From Albidovulum sp. (GTDB lineage: Bacteria; Pseudomonadota; Alphaproteobacteria; Rhodobacterales; Rhodobacteraceae), in assembly GCA_030837825.1 (NCBI GenBank), contig JAUQYB010000130.1, forward strand, positions 1-55,586: a DNA stretch of 55,586 nucleotides, in the 5' to 3' direction. The notes below the pieces were generated by a model. That model made no database searches. It was not told where the DNA came from and saw nothing but the letters and a program-made list of their open reading frames with translations. Made by a program: the position numbers and the translations under genes. Shown here piece after piece: positions 18,613-27,376 of the stretch (its first letter is position 1; each line of letters opens with the position of its first letter).

Positions 18613-19902
18613 ATGCACAGCCTGAGCGACCGCACCCGCCACACGATGTCCGCCGTTCTCGCCGGCGAGGCCGGCGGATGGCTGCGCCGCTTCGCTTTCG
18701 CCGGCCCTGCGATCATCGCTTCGGTCGCCTACATGGACCCGGGCAACTATGCGACCAACATTCAGGCCGGCGCGGGCTATGGCTATGCGCTCCTCTGGGT
18801 CGTGCTTCTGGCGAACCTCATCGCCATGCTGTTCCAGGCGCTTTCGGCGCGGCTCGGAATCGTCACCGGCAAGAATCTTGCCGAACTCAGCCGCGACAGC
18901 TTCCCCCGGCCCGTGGTCTGGATCATGTGGGTGGTGAGCGAGGTGGCGGCGATGGCCACCGACCTGGCCGAGTTCCTCGGCGGCGCGATCGGGCTTGCGC
19001 TTCTCTTCGACCTGCCGCTGATGGCCGGGATGGCGATCACCGCGATCGTCACCTACGCGATCCTGATCATGGAACGGCAGGGGTTCCGGCCGATGGAGCT
19101 GATCATCGGCGCGCTGGTCGGCGTCATCGGGCTTTGCTACCTGGCCGAGATGCTGATCGCGCCGGTGGACTGGGGCGCGGCGGCAATCGGGCTTTCCTCG
19201 CCCGCGCTTCCCGATGCCGCGGCGCTGACCATCGCCGTGGGCATCATCGGCGCCACCGTGATGCCGCATGCGATCTACCTGCATTCCGGCCTGACCCAGG
19301 GCCGCGCGCCGGTCCGCGACGAGGTGGAGCGGCGCAAGCTTTTGCGATTCTCCAACGTCGAGGTGGTTCTGGCGTTGGCTGTCGCGGGCATGGTCAACAT
19401 GGCGATGGTGATGATGGCGGCCTCGGCCTTCCACCAGGGCCATACCGAGGTGGCCGAGATCGAGACCGCCTATCACACGCTGACTCCGCTGCTGGGTGCC
19501 GCGGCGGCGGGGATATTTCTCGCCTCGCTCATCGCCTCGGGCATTTCCAGCTCGGTCGTCGGCACGATGGCGGGGCAGATGATCATGCAGGGCTTCCTTC
19601 GCGTCCGCGTGCCGATCTGGATTCGCCGGCTGGTCACGATGCTGCCGGCCTTCGCGGTCGTCGCCGCAGGCGTCAATGCGACCGACGCGCTGGTGCTGAG
19701 TCAGGTGGTGCTGTCGATCGCGCTGCCGGTGCCGATGATCGCGCTGCTGATCTTCGCCACCCGGCGCGACATCATGGGGGAATTCGCCGTGGGGCCGGTG
19801 GTCCGGGTTCTGGCGGGGATGGGGGCGGCCGCGGTGCTGGGGCTGAACTTCGTCCTGCTGGCGGCGTTCTTCGGCCTTCGGATGCCCTTCCTCGCCGGGT
19901 AG
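18613..19902 (+). CDS. mntH: Nramp-family manganese transporter MntH
   Basis: 429-residue proton-coupled divalent metal importer of the inner membrane with about eleven helices. The metal-site motif DPGN is at 42-45 (YMDPGNYATNI), the second half-site MPHAIYLHS at 217-225, and the family text GQMIMQGFL lies in helix 8. Mn2+ is the expected substrate given the adjacent mntR and operator. The leader from the predicted promoter is short, about 20 bases, and shows no good ribosome site before the ATG at 18613, which may mean near-leaderless translation. Confidence 0.96.
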   Translation: MHSLSDRTRHTMSAVLAGEAGGWLRRFAFAGPAIIASVAYMDPGNYATNIQAGAGYGYALLWVVLLANLIAMLFQALSARLGIVTGKNLAELSRDSFPRPVVWIMWVVSEVAAMATDLAEFLGGAIGLALLFDLPLMAGMAITAIVTYAILIMERQGFRPMELIIGALVGVIGLCYLAEMLIAPVDWGAAAIGLSSPALPDAAALTIAVGIIGATVMPHAIYLHSGLTQGRAPVRDEVERRKLLRFSNVEVVLALAVAGMVNMAMVMMAASAFHQGHTEVAEIETAYHTLTPLLGAAAAGIFLASLIASGISSSVVGTMAGQMIMQGFLRVRVPIWIRRLVTMLPAFAVVAAGVNATDALVLSQVVLSIALPVPMIALLIFATRRDIMGEFAVGPVVRVLAGMGAAAVLGLNFVLLAAFFGLRMPFLAG

Positions 19903-19989
19903 GATCGCGGCGCGGCGATTTGATCCGGGACAAGGTGACGCGGGGGCGGCTATGGTTGGATCACCCGCGTCAGGAAGGGAAACGCCGTC

Positions 19990-20313
19990 ATGCCGGAACT
20001 CGAAATCGCGCCCGCCAATGTCGTCCAGGTCATCCTGTGGTCCCGCGAGGGGCCGTCGGCAGAGCCGCAGCTTCGGGAGTTCATCGCGGCACTGAACGAG
20101 GACGAGCAGGCGCAGTTGACCGCGATCGCCTGGGTCGGGCGCGGCGCCTTCGAGCCGGAGGAGTTCGACGAGGCAGTGGCCACGGCCGCAACCGAGGCGA
20201 CCACGCCGACCGAGGACTACCTGATGGGGATGCCGCATCTGGCCGAGAACCTCGAGGCAGGGCTCGAGGCGCTCGGCATCGACGTGACGGGCGAGGAGGA
20301 GGATCTGCTTTGA
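19990..20313 (+). CDS. DUF3775 family protein
   Basis: 107-residue acidic protein with the DUF3775 pattern: an N-terminal helix pair (VVQVILWSREG), QLTAIAWVGRGAFEPEEFDEAV in the middle, and a C-terminal TEDYLMGMPHLAENLEAGLEALG. The family is found mainly in Alphaproteobacteria and has no known function. There is no signal peptide or membrane helix. AGGAAGGG precedes the ATG. It is 87 bases after mntH on the same strand and could read through from it, but nothing links it to manganese. Confidence 0.85.
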   Translation: MPELEIAPANVVQVILWSREGPSAEPQLREFIAALNEDEQAQLTAIAWVGRGAFEPEEFDEAVATAATEATTPTEDYLMGMPHLAENLEAGLEALGIDVTGEEEDLL

Positions 20314-20349
20314 CCCCCTGGCCTTGAAGCAGGGACGGCGCCGCCCGAT

Positions 20350-20369
20350 ATATTCGGAAAGCTGAATAT
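20350..20369. promoter_or_regulatory. AT-rich inverted repeat ahead of trxC, candidate operator
   Basis: ATATTC at 20350-20355 and GAATAT at 20364-20369 form a perfect 6-8-6 palindrome only 11 bases before the trxC GTG. Its base composition stands out from the GC-rich surroundings. The overall form ATATTC-N8-GAATAT contains the T-N11-A pattern of LysR-type sites; the regulator is unknown. Confidence 0.45.
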
Positions 20370-20380
20370 GGGGTGATCAG

Positions 20381-20815
20381 GTGGCCGATTCGGTGAAACT
20401 CGTCTGCGCAACCTGCGGCCAGACCAACCGTGTGCCGGCGGCGCGGCTCCTGGAGGCGCCGAAGTGCGGCTCTTGCGGCGACCCCTTGGTCACCGGAAAG
20501 GTGGCCGCGCTTGACCTCGCCACCCATGACCGGCTGGTGAAGGGCGACGAGCTGCCGGTCGTCGTCGACTACTGGGCGCCCTGGTGCGGCCCCTGCCGGA
20601 TGATGGCACCGGAATTCGCCCGGGCGGCCGAGGCGCTGAAGGGCCGCGCGCGCTTTGCCAAGATCGACACGCAGGACCATCCGGCGGTGTCGGAGCGGCT
20701 GGGCATCCGCGGCATTCCCCTGCTGATCCTGTGGAAGAACGGGCGCGAGCTGGCGCGGCTTTCCGGCGCCCGGCCGGCGGCCGAGATCGCCGAGTTCGTC
20801 AAGCGCGCCGGCTGA
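20381..20815 (+). CDS. trxC: Thioredoxin 2 with N-terminal zinc finger
   Basis: 144 residues. The N-terminal extension carries two Cys pairs, Cys9/Cys12 and Cys29/Cys32, the zinc site that distinguishes TrxC from TrxA. The thioredoxin domain has the active site WCGPC at 68-72 and the cis-proline segment RGIPLLI. It is a cytoplasmic disulfide reductase, in E. coli induced by oxidative stress. The start is GTG at 20381, supported because the zinc-finger motif follows at once. The preceding palindrome at 20350 suggests regulated expression. Confidence 0.94.
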   Translation: MADSVKLVCATCGQTNRVPAARLLEAPKCGSCGDPLVTGKVAALDLATHDRLVKGDELPVVVDYWAPWCGPCRMMAPEFARAAEALKGRARFAKIDTQDHPAVSERLGIRGIPLLILWKNGRELARLSGARPAAEIAEFVKRAG

Positions 20816-20907
20816 ACCCGCCTGGCCCGAGTGCGCTGCCCCGGATCGGCCGGCAGGGCACGGGCGGGCGGCCCGCGCGGCAAAACGCATCCGCCGCCCC
20901 GGACCGC

Positions 20908-20936
20908 TTGACATCCCCGGCAATCTGCCCCAAGTA
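20908..20936 (+). promoter_or_regulatory. Predicted promoter of tRNA-Ala
   Basis: A consensus -35 TTGACA (20908-20913) is followed after 17 bases by CAAGTA (20931-20936), a weak -10. It ends 12 bases before the mature tRNA 5-prime end, as expected for a stable-RNA promoter. Confidence 0.5.
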
Positions 20937-20948
20937 GCGCCCCGGTGC

Positions 20949-21024
<76 letters not shown>

Positions 21025-21079
21025 GACCCTCCGAAACGCCCTGAGATAGCCAAGCGGTGCGCGGAATGCGCGTGGCGCG

Positions 21080-21097
21080 TTGACATTGATCAATGTC
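21080..21097. promoter_or_regulatory. FNR/FnrL-like palindrome upstream of the sugar operon
   Basis: TTGAC-ATTG-ATCAA at 21080-21093 differs from the FNR consensus TTGAT-N4-ATCAA at one base. It sits within a perfect 16-base palindrome GACATTGA/TCAATGTC (21082-21097). It lies 110 bases before the binding-protein start codon. FnrL, an oxygen sensor of Rhodobacter relatives, binds sites of this form. Confidence 0.5.
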
Positions 21098-21203
21098 TGC
21101 CGCGATGCTCCGTTCCAGGATCGCCGTCGAGAGCCGGCCGGACTTTCAGGCGCGGAGCCCCCGCGCGTGGCCGGATCACCGACTGCCTGGGAAGGAGATC
21201 GAC

Positions 21204-22433
21204 ATGCCCGACAAGAAGCCGTTCCTCGTCGCCCTGTTGCTGAGCACCGCGCTGACCCATCCGGCGGTGGCGGAAACCACGCTGAACGCGCTGTTCATGG
21301 CGCAGGCCGCCTACAGCGAGGCCGACGTCCGCGCCATGACCGATGCGTTCACCGCCGCGAACCCCGAGGTCAAGGTGAACCTCGAGTTCGTTCCCTATGA
21401 GGGCCTGCACGACAAGACCCTTCTCGCGCTGGGATCGGGCTCGGGCTACGACGTCGTCCTGTTCGACGTGATCTGGCCGGCCGAATACGCCCAGAACAAC
21501 GTGCTGGTCGACGTCACCGACCGGATCACGCCGGAGATGAAGGAGGGCGTCCTGCCGGGCGCCTGGACCACGGTCGAATACGACGGCAAGCGCTATGGCC
21601 TGCCGTGGATTCTCGACACCAAGTATCTCTTCTACAACAAGGACATCCTCGCCCAGGCGGGGATCGCCGCGCCGCCGGCGACCTGGGCCGAACTGACGCA
21701 GCAGGCGCAGGCGATCAAGGACAAGGGCCTTCTCGAACACCCGATCGTCTGGAGCTGGGCACAGGCCGAGGCGGCGATCTGCGACTACACCACGCTGGTC
21801 AGCGCCTTCGGCGGCGCGTTCATCGTCGATGGCAAGCCGGCGTTCCAGACCGACGGCGGGCTCGATGCGCTGACCTACATGGTCGACAGTTACAATTCGG
21901 GCCTGACCAACCCCAACTCCAAGGAATATCTGGAGGAGGATGTCCGCCGCGTCTTCCAGAACGGCGAGGCCGCCTTCGCGCTGAACTGGACCTACATGTA
22001 CAACCTCGCCAACGATCCGAAGGAAAGCAAGGTCGCGGGCAAGGTCGGCGTGGTGCCGGCGCCGGGGGTGGAGGGCAAGAGCACGGTCTCGGCCGTCAAC
22101 GGCTCGATGGGCCTTGGCATCACCACGACCAGCCAGCACCCGGACGAGGCCTGGAGCTACATTGCCTTCATGACCTCGCAGCAGACGCAGAACGCCTATG
22201 CGCGGCTGAGCCTGCCGATCTGGGCCGGTTCCTACAACGACCCCGCTGTGACCGAGGGGCAGGAGGAACTGATCGCCGCCGCCAAGACCGGGCTTGCCGC
22301 GATGTATCCGCGGCCGACGACGCCGGGCTACCAGGAAATGTCGGCGGCGTTGCAGCAGGCGATCCAGGAGGCGCTGCTCGGCCAGGCGAGCCCGGCCGAC
22401 GCGCTGGCGGCTGCCGCCGGGGGCGGGCTCTGA
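21204..22433 (+). CDS. ABC sugar transporter, periplasmic binding protein
   Basis: 409-residue family-1-type extracellular solute-binding protein with a signal peptide (cleavage after HPAVA, about residue 23). Typical text includes YDVVLFDVIWPAEYA, GLPWILDTKYLFYNKDIL, and a C-terminal YPRPTTPGYQEMSAALQQAIQEALLG, a common ending of this group. These proteins bind mono- or oligosaccharides or glycerol phosphates for import. The ATG at 21204 follows GAAGGAG. It is the first gene of a six-gene run whose later members overlap. A stable hairpin separates it from the permeases, so it is probably made in excess, as is usual. Confidence 0.93.
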   Translation: MPDKKPFLVALLLSTALTHPAVAETTLNALFMAQAAYSEADVRAMTDAFTAANPEVKVNLEFVPYEGLHDKTLLALGSGSGYDVVLFDVIWPAEYAQNNVLVDVTDRITPEMKEGVLPGAWTTVEYDGKRYGLPWILDTKYLFYNKDILAQAGIAAPPATWAELTQQAQAIKDKGLLEHPIVWSWAQAEAAICDYTTLVSAFGGAFIVDGKPAFQTDGGLDALTYMVDSYNSGLTNPNSKEYLEEDVRRVFQNGEAAFALNWTYMYNLANDPKESKVAGKVGVVPAPGVEGKSTVSAVNGSMGLGITTTSQHPDEAWSYIAFMTSQQTQNAYARLSLPIWAGSYNDPAVTEGQEELIAAAKTGLAAMYPRPTTPGYQEMSAALQQAIQEALLGQASPADALAAAAGGGL

Positions 22434-22449
22434 GCCGCAGGGACAGGGT

Positions 22450-22470
22450 GGGCGGCGTGCATCGCCGCCC
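22450..22470 (+). terminator. Intercistronic hairpin after the binding-protein gene
   Basis: GGGCGGCG at 22450-22457 and CGCCGCCC at 22463-22470 form a perfect 8-bp stem with loop TGCAT, in the 79-base gap before the first permease. There is no T tract. In binding-protein operons such hairpins stabilise the upstream message or partly stop transcription, which gives more binding protein than permease. Confidence 0.6.
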
Positions 22471-22512
22471 GGTCATCCGCCGCACTCGCGCGCGGTATCG
22501 CCCGGCCCCCCG

Positions 22513-23397
22513 ATGAGTGCCGGCTGGACGACGATGCGGGCGTGGCTCCTGATGCTGCCGCTGCTCGCGGTCATGCTCTCGGTGATCGGCTGGCCGTTTC
22601 TCGACACGCTGCGGCTGTCGTTCACCGATGCGCGGCTGGTGGGAACCGGGGGCGACTTCGTCGGGGTAGAGAACTACCGGCGGCTGTTCGCCAGCAGCGC
22701 CTTCCGGCGGGCCTTCGTCGTCACCACGGAATTCGCCGTCGTCTCGGTCTTCGTCGAGATGGTGCTGGGCGTTCTCGTGGCCCTTCTGCTTTACCAGAAC
22801 TTCCGGGGGCGAAATGTGCTCCGGGCGCTTCTGATCCTGCCCTGGGCGCTGCCGACGGTCGTCAACGCGCTTCTGTGGCGGCTGATCTACAACCCCGAAT
22901 ACGGTGCCCTGAACGCCGCGCTGGTCCAGACCGGGCTTCTCGGGGCCTATCGGTCCTGGCTTGGCGATCCGAACAGCGCCCTTGCCGCGCTGATCGTCGC
23001 GGATGCCTGGAAGAACTTTCCGCTGGTGGCGCTGATCTCGCTCGCAGCACTTCATGCGGTACCCAACGACATCAAGGCGGCGGCGATCGTCGACGGGGCC
23101 GGGGCGCTGTCTCGCTTCCGCTACGTGATCATGCCCTATCTCGCCGGCCCGCTCATGGTGGCGCTCGTCCTGCGCACGATCGAGGCGTTCAAGGTCTTCG
23201 ACATCATCTGGGTGATGACCCGCGGCGGTCCGGCGAACAGCACGCGGACGCTCTCGATCCTCGTCTACCAGGAGGCGTTCTCGTTCCAGCGCGCGGGCTC
23301 GGGCGCGTCGCTGGCGCTGATCGTCACGCTGGCGGTGACGGTGCTGGCGGTGGCCTACGCGGCGCTGATCCGCCGCGCCGCGGGAGAGAGGTTCTGA
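22513..23397 (+). CDS. ABC sugar transporter, permease (MalF/UgpA type)
   Basis: 294-residue inner-membrane protein with six predicted helices. The EAA loop that contacts the ATPase is seen as IKAAAIVDGAGALSRFRYVIMP, and FDIIWVMTRGGPANSTRTLS is the characteristic stretch of this permease class. The ATG at 22513 is the first after the hairpin and has no strong Shine-Dalgarno, consistent with lower expression than the binding protein. Its stop overlaps the start of the second permease. Confidence 0.94.
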   Translation: MSAGWTTMRAWLLMLPLLAVMLSVIGWPFLDTLRLSFTDARLVGTGGDFVGVENYRRLFASSAFRRAFVVTTEFAVVSVFVEMVLGVLVALLLYQNFRGRNVLRALLILPWALPTVVNALLWRLIYNPEYGALNAALVQTGLLGAYRSWLGDPNSALAALIVADAWKNFPLVALISLAALHAVPNDIKAAAIVDGAGALSRFRYVIMPYLAGPLMVALVLRTIEAFKVFDIIWVMTRGGPANSTRTLSILVYQEAFSFQRAGSGASLALIVTLAVTVLAVAYAALIRRAAGERF

Positions 23398-24242
23398 TGG
23401 AACGGAGAAGCCCCGTCTTCACCCTTTTCCTCTATGCCTGCGCGGCGCTTCTGGCCGTGCTGATCCTCGCGCCCTTCGCCTGGCTCTTCGTCATGAGCAT
23501 CTCGTCGACCACGGATCTCATTTCCAAGCCGCTGCGCTGGTGGCCGGCGACGACAGACTGGTCGCGCTACCGCATCCTCACCGACATGACGCCGAACACC
23601 CACGGCGCGGCGCTGATGTCGGCGCTCGGCAACAGCATCACGGTGGCGGCGATTGCGACGCTGGCCTCGCTCGCCGTCTCGGTTCCGGCGGGCTGGGCGC
23701 TGTCGCGCACGCCCGCGGTCGGCTGGTCGCTCTGGCCCGTCATCGGCACCTACATGCTGCCGCCGGTGGCTCTGGCCGTGCCGCTCTACATGGGGCTGGC
23801 GGGGCTCGGGATGCTGAACACGAAATTCGGCCTCGCCGTCGTCTACCTGACGATCCTCGCCCCCTTCACCGCCTGGCTCCTGAAATCCGGGTTCGACCCG
23901 ATCCCGCGTGACCTCGAAAAAGCGGCGGCGATCGACGGGGCGCGGCTGGACCAGACGCTCAGGATCATCATCCTGCCGCTCGCCGCGCCGGTCATCGGCA
24001 CCGCAGCGCTCTTTGCCTATCTTCTGGCCTGGGACGAGTTCTTCTATGCGCTCCTCTTCACCTCGGATCAGCGCGCCAAGACCGTCACGGTCGCCATCGC
24101 CGATCTCGCCGGCGGGCGCATCGCGGACTACGGGCTGATCGCCACGGCAGGCGTCATCGCGGCACTGCCTCCGGTCGTCTTCGGCCTGATCATGCAGCGC
24201 GCCCTGATCTCGGGCCTGACGACGGGAGGCGTGAAGGGATGA
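23397..24242 (+). CDS. ABC sugar transporter, permease (MalG/UgpE type)
   Basis: 281 residues with six predicted helices and the EAA loop LEKAAAIDGARLDQTLRIIILPLAAP. The ending LISGLTTGGVKG is the usual C terminus of MalG-like permeases. Starts on the last base of the preceding stop codon and ends with an ATGA overlap into the SIS gene, so the whole run is translationally coupled. Confidence 0.95.
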   Translation: MERRSPVFTLFLYACAALLAVLILAPFAWLFVMSISSTTDLISKPLRWWPATTDWSRYRILTDMTPNTHGAALMSALGNSITVAAIATLASLAVSVPAGWALSRTPAVGWSLWPVIGTYMLPPVALAVPLYMGLAGLGMLNTKFGLAVVYLTILAPFTAWLLKSGFDPIPRDLEKAAAIDGARLDQTLRIIILPLAAPVIGTAALFAYLLAWDEFFYALLFTSDQRAKTVTVAIADLAGGRIADYGLIATAGVIAALPPVVFGLIMQRALISGLTTGGVKG

Positions 24243-25261
24243 GCGAGCCTGCCGGTACGCGGGCGACCACCGGCCGCGCCGCGATCGAGGCCGAGATGGC
24301 GCGTCAGTCGCGGGACGCGGTCCAGAGCTTCGCCGATGCCGAGACGCAGGCAGCGGGCATCGCCCGGTCCATCCGGCGCACCGGCCGGGTGCTGATGCTC
24401 GGCATGGGCGCATCCCATGCGCTCAACCGCATGGCGGAGCCCTTCTTCCGCGACCTCGGCATCGACGCCCTTGCCGTCCCGCTCTCTGAACAGCTCGACC
24501 AGCCGCTGCCCCTGGCCGGGCGGACGGTGATCGTCGTCTCGCAGTCGGGCGAAAGCGCCGAGGTGGTGCGCTGGCTGGGCACGGCGCGGTCCGCCGCGGA
24601 GGTTTTCGGACTGACGATGGACCCGCACTCCACCCTCGCGGCGGCGCTGCCCTGCCTGATCGGGGCAGGGGGCGTGGAGACCGGCTTTGCCGCCACCCGC
24701 AGCGTCCTGGTGGGGCTCGCCCTTTATGGCCGGGTGCTGGCGGCGCTCGGCGCCGATGCGGCGGCGATGGTCGATGCCCTGCGCGCACCCGTGCCGGCCG
24801 ATACCGCTGGCGCGGTTCGCGCCCTTTCCGGGGCGGGCTGCATCGTGGCCTCGGGCCGCCGCCTTGTCGGGCTGGCGGAGGGGCTGGCGCTCGGCCTGAC
24901 CGAGCTTTCGCGCCTGCCCGCCTTCGCGCTCGAGGGCGGGCAGTTCCGGCACGGGCCGATGGAGATGCTTGCCCCCGGGGTCGGCGCGGTGTTCTTCCGC
25001 GGCGCCGATGCGACGGGCGAGGCGGTCCGCCGGCTTGCCGCAGCGGTTGCCGAGGCGGGCTCCCCAGCCGTGGTGCTGGATGCCTCGGGCGGGGTGCCTG
25101 CCGCGGGGGCCGAGACGGTTTCGGTGGGGCGTCACGAGGGGCTTGCCGCCCTCGCCGCGCTGGTTCCCGTTTCCCAGCGGCTGATGCTCGATTTCGCGGC
25201 GACGAAGGTGGCCGAGGTCGGCCGGCCGCTGCGGTCGACCAAGATCACGCGCATCGAATGA
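24239..25261 (+). CDS. SIS-domain sugar isomerase/deaminase/deglycase (GlmS-C-like)
   Basis: 340-residue protein with two SIS modules, related to the isomerase half of GlmS. The first sugar-phosphate loop is LGMGASHALN with VVSQSGESAEV, and the catalytic C-terminal segment is LEGGQFRHGPMEMLAPG. Proteins of this shape include alternative glucosamine-6-phosphate deaminase (NagB-II), fructosamine-6-phosphate deglycase (FrlB) and AgaS. It lacks the GlmS glutaminase domain, so it should not make glucosamine-6-phosphate from glutamine. It is coupled by ATGA to both the permease before it and the PfkB kinase after it. The kinase partner without a nagA-type deacetylase nearby leans towards a fructosamine or free amino-sugar route. 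Confidence 0.88.
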   Translation: MSEPAGTRATTGRAAIEAEMARQSRDAVQSFADAETQAAGIARSIRRTGRVLMLGMGASHALNRMAEPFFRDLGIDALAVPLSEQLDQPLPLAGRTVIVVSQSGESAEVVRWLGTARSAAEVFGLTMDPHSTLAAALPCLIGAGGVETGFAATRSVLVGLALYGRVLAALGADAAAMVDALRAPVPADTAGAVRALSGAGCIVASGRRLVGLAEGLALGLTELSRLPAFALEGGQFRHGPMEMLAPGVGAVFFRGADATGEAVRRLAAAVAEAGSPAVVLDASGGVPAAGAETVSVGRHEGLAALAALVPVSQRLMLDFAATKVAEVGRPLRSTKITRIE

Positions 25262-26202
25262 ACGGGCCAACTCCCCTCGCCGTCGCCGGCAACGTCAATG
25301 TCGACCTGATCATGGGGCCGGTCGCGCCCTGGCCGCGCGCGGGCACCGAGATCATGGTGGAGGCAAGCGACCTGCGCTACGGCGGCGCGGCCGGGACTGT
25401 GTCGCTGGCGTGGAGCGCGCTGGGGCGCGACCACCAGATCGCCGCGAATACCGGCCGCGACCGGTTCGGCGCATGGTTGCGCGACGGCTTCGCCCCGCAT
25501 TCTGCCCGCTGGCCGGTTGCCGGCGTGGGCACGACGATTTCGCTCGGGCTGACCCATCCGGACAGCGAGCGGACGTTCTTCACCACCCGCGGCCATGTCG
25601 ATGCGCTCACCTGGACCGAGGTGCGTGCCATGATCGACTGGCAGAAGCTGGCCGGGGGGCAGCTTCTGGTCTGCGGCTCGTTCGTGACCGAGAGGCTGGC
25701 GGCGGAATATGACGCGCTTTTCGCCCATGCCGCCGGCCACGGGGTGAGGATCGGCCTCGATACCGGCTGGCCCGTGGGGGGCTGGTCCGCCGCGACCCGC
25801 GACCGGGTGCGGGGCTGGGTCGCGCACTGCCATTGCCTGCTTCTCAACGAGGTGGAGACCGCCGGCGTGACGGGCGGCTGCGCACCCGAGGAGGCGCCCG
25901 CGACGCTCCTGCCGCAGATGCCCGAGGGCGCGGTGGTCGTCGTCAAGTGCGGCCCCGGCGGCGCGATCGCGCAGACCCGCGGCGGGGCTCTGCACAGGGT
26001 CGGCGCGCCGAAGGTCACCGTGGCCGACACGATCGGCGCGGGCGACATCTTCAACGCGGCGTTTCTCGCCGCGCTCGGCGATGGCCTGCCGCTTGGCGGA
26101 TGCCTCGAACGGGGCGTGCAGGTCGCATCGGTGGCGATCTCGACCTCGCCCCGCCGCTATGGCGTCGAGGCGCTGCCGGCCGGCGGAGGAACGCCCCGAT
26201 GA
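25258..26202 (+). CDS. PfkB/ribokinase-family sugar kinase
   Basis: 314 residues. The N-terminal VAGNVNVDLIMG and YGGAAGTVSLAWSALG form the substrate side, and the GAGD catalytic motif lies at 260-263 with Asp263 as base, followed by IFNAAFLAAL. The expected role is to phosphorylate the imported sugar or sugar-amine before or after the SIS enzyme acts. In Bacillus fructosamine pathways the kinase FrlD belongs to this family. Starts on an ATGA overlap and its stop overlaps the ATPase start. Confidence 0.9.
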   Translation: MNGPTPLAVAGNVNVDLIMGPVAPWPRAGTEIMVEASDLRYGGAAGTVSLAWSALGRDHQIAANTGRDRFGAWLRDGFAPHSARWPVAGVGTTISLGLTHPDSERTFFTTRGHVDALTWTEVRAMIDWQKLAGGQLLVCGSFVTERLAAEYDALFAHAAGHGVRIGLDTGWPVGGWSAATRDRVRGWVAHCHCLLLNEVETAGVTGGCAPEEAPATLLPQMPEGAVVVVKCGPGGAIAQTRGGALHRVGAPKVTVADTIGAGDIFNAAFLAALGDGLPLGGCLERGVQVASVAISTSPRRYGVEALPAGGGTPR

Positions 26203-27266
26203 GCGCGCTGGAACTGAAGGCGATCAGCAAGTCCTACGGCAGCACCCAGATCCTGAAGGACGTGACCCTCGCGCTTGGCAGCGGCGAGTTCCTGGTGCTG
26301 CTGGGCGCCTCGGGCTGCGGCAAGTCGACCATCCTCAACATCATCGCGGGGCTTCTGACCCCCACCACCGGCGAGGTCAGGATCGACGGCCGGCGCATCA
26401 ACGAGGTGCATCCGAAGAACCGCGACATCGCGATGGTGTTCCAGTCCTATGCGCTCTATCCCAACCTGACGGTGGAGCGGAACATCGGCTTCGGCCTCGA
26501 GATGCGCGGCGTGGCGAAACCGGCGCGGAGGGAAGCGGCGGCCAAGGTGGCCCGGATGCTGAAGATCGAGGGCTTGCTCGACCGCAAGCCGGCGCAGCTT
26601 TCGGGCGGGCAGCGCCAGCGCGTCGCCATCGGCCGCGCCCTGGTGCGGGAGCCGAAGATCTTTCTCTTCGACGAGCCGCTCTCCAACCTCGATGCCAAGC
26701 TCCGGATGGAGATGCGGGCCGAGTTGAAGCGCCTGCACCGGATGCTCGGGACGACCGTCGTCTACGTGACCCATGACCAGATCGAGGCGATGACGCTGGC
26801 CACGCTGATCGCGGTGATGCGCGACGGGCGGATCGAGCAGATCGGGACGCCCGAGGAAATCTACAACCGCCCGGCCACCGTCTTCGTGGCGGAGTTCGTC
26901 GGTGCGCCGCCGATGAACATGATCGGGGCGACGATGGACGCCGGGGGCCTGACGCTCGACGGCTCCGGCAAGCGTCTCGCGTTGCCCGGGTCGGGTGCCG
27001 CGCCGCGCAGGGTCATTCTCGGGCTTCGGCCGGAAGATGTTCGTCTTGCCACTCCCGCCGACGACCATGTCATCGAGGCCACCGTCGACTTCGCGGAACT
27101 GACCGGGCCCGACATCATCGTCTTTGCCCGGCATGGCGGGAATCCGCTGGTGGCGAGCCTTCCGCCCCATTCCCGGATCGCACCGGACAGCAGCGCCCAA
27201 TTTTCCTTTTCACAAAGGAACATGCACGTCTTTGACCGGGAGACCGGACGGCGGATCGAACCCTGA
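26199..27266 (+). CDS. ABC sugar transporter, ATP-binding protein (MalK/UgpC type)
   Basis: 355 residues. Walker A GASGCGKST at 36-44, Q-loop near 82, signature LSGGQ at 134-138, Walker B FLFDEP at 155-160 and H-loop THDQIEAMTLA. A C-terminal regulatory (MalK-like) domain follows (about 240-355, LGLRPEDVRLA), the mark of carbohydrate uptake class 1 transporters. It energises the two permeases upstream. It is the last gene of the operon, followed by 110 bases of AT-richer intergenic sequence. Confidence 0.95.
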   Translation: MSALELKAISKSYGSTQILKDVTLALGSGEFLVLLGASGCGKSTILNIIAGLLTPTTGEVRIDGRRINEVHPKNRDIAMVFQSYALYPNLTVERNIGFGLEMRGVAKPARREAAAKVARMLKIEGLLDRKPAQLSGGQRQRVAIGRALVREPKIFLFDEPLSNLDAKLRMEMRAELKRLHRMLGTTVVYVTHDQIEAMTLATLIAVMRDGRIEQIGTPEEIYNRPATVFVAEFVGAPPMNMIGATMDAGGLTLDGSGKRLALPGSGAAPRRVILGLRPEDVRLATPADDHVIEATVDFAELTGPDIIVFARHGGNPLVASLPPHSRIAPDSSAQFSFSQRNMHVFDRETGRRIEP

Positions 27267-27376
27267 CAAGATTCCGCCACGAAAAATCCACTGTTGCAGA
27301 TTAGGAAATTCTTTCGGCATGTGACAATTCGGAGACAGTTCCGGATTTTCCGCTCAGCAGTCGAAAGGATCGATCA

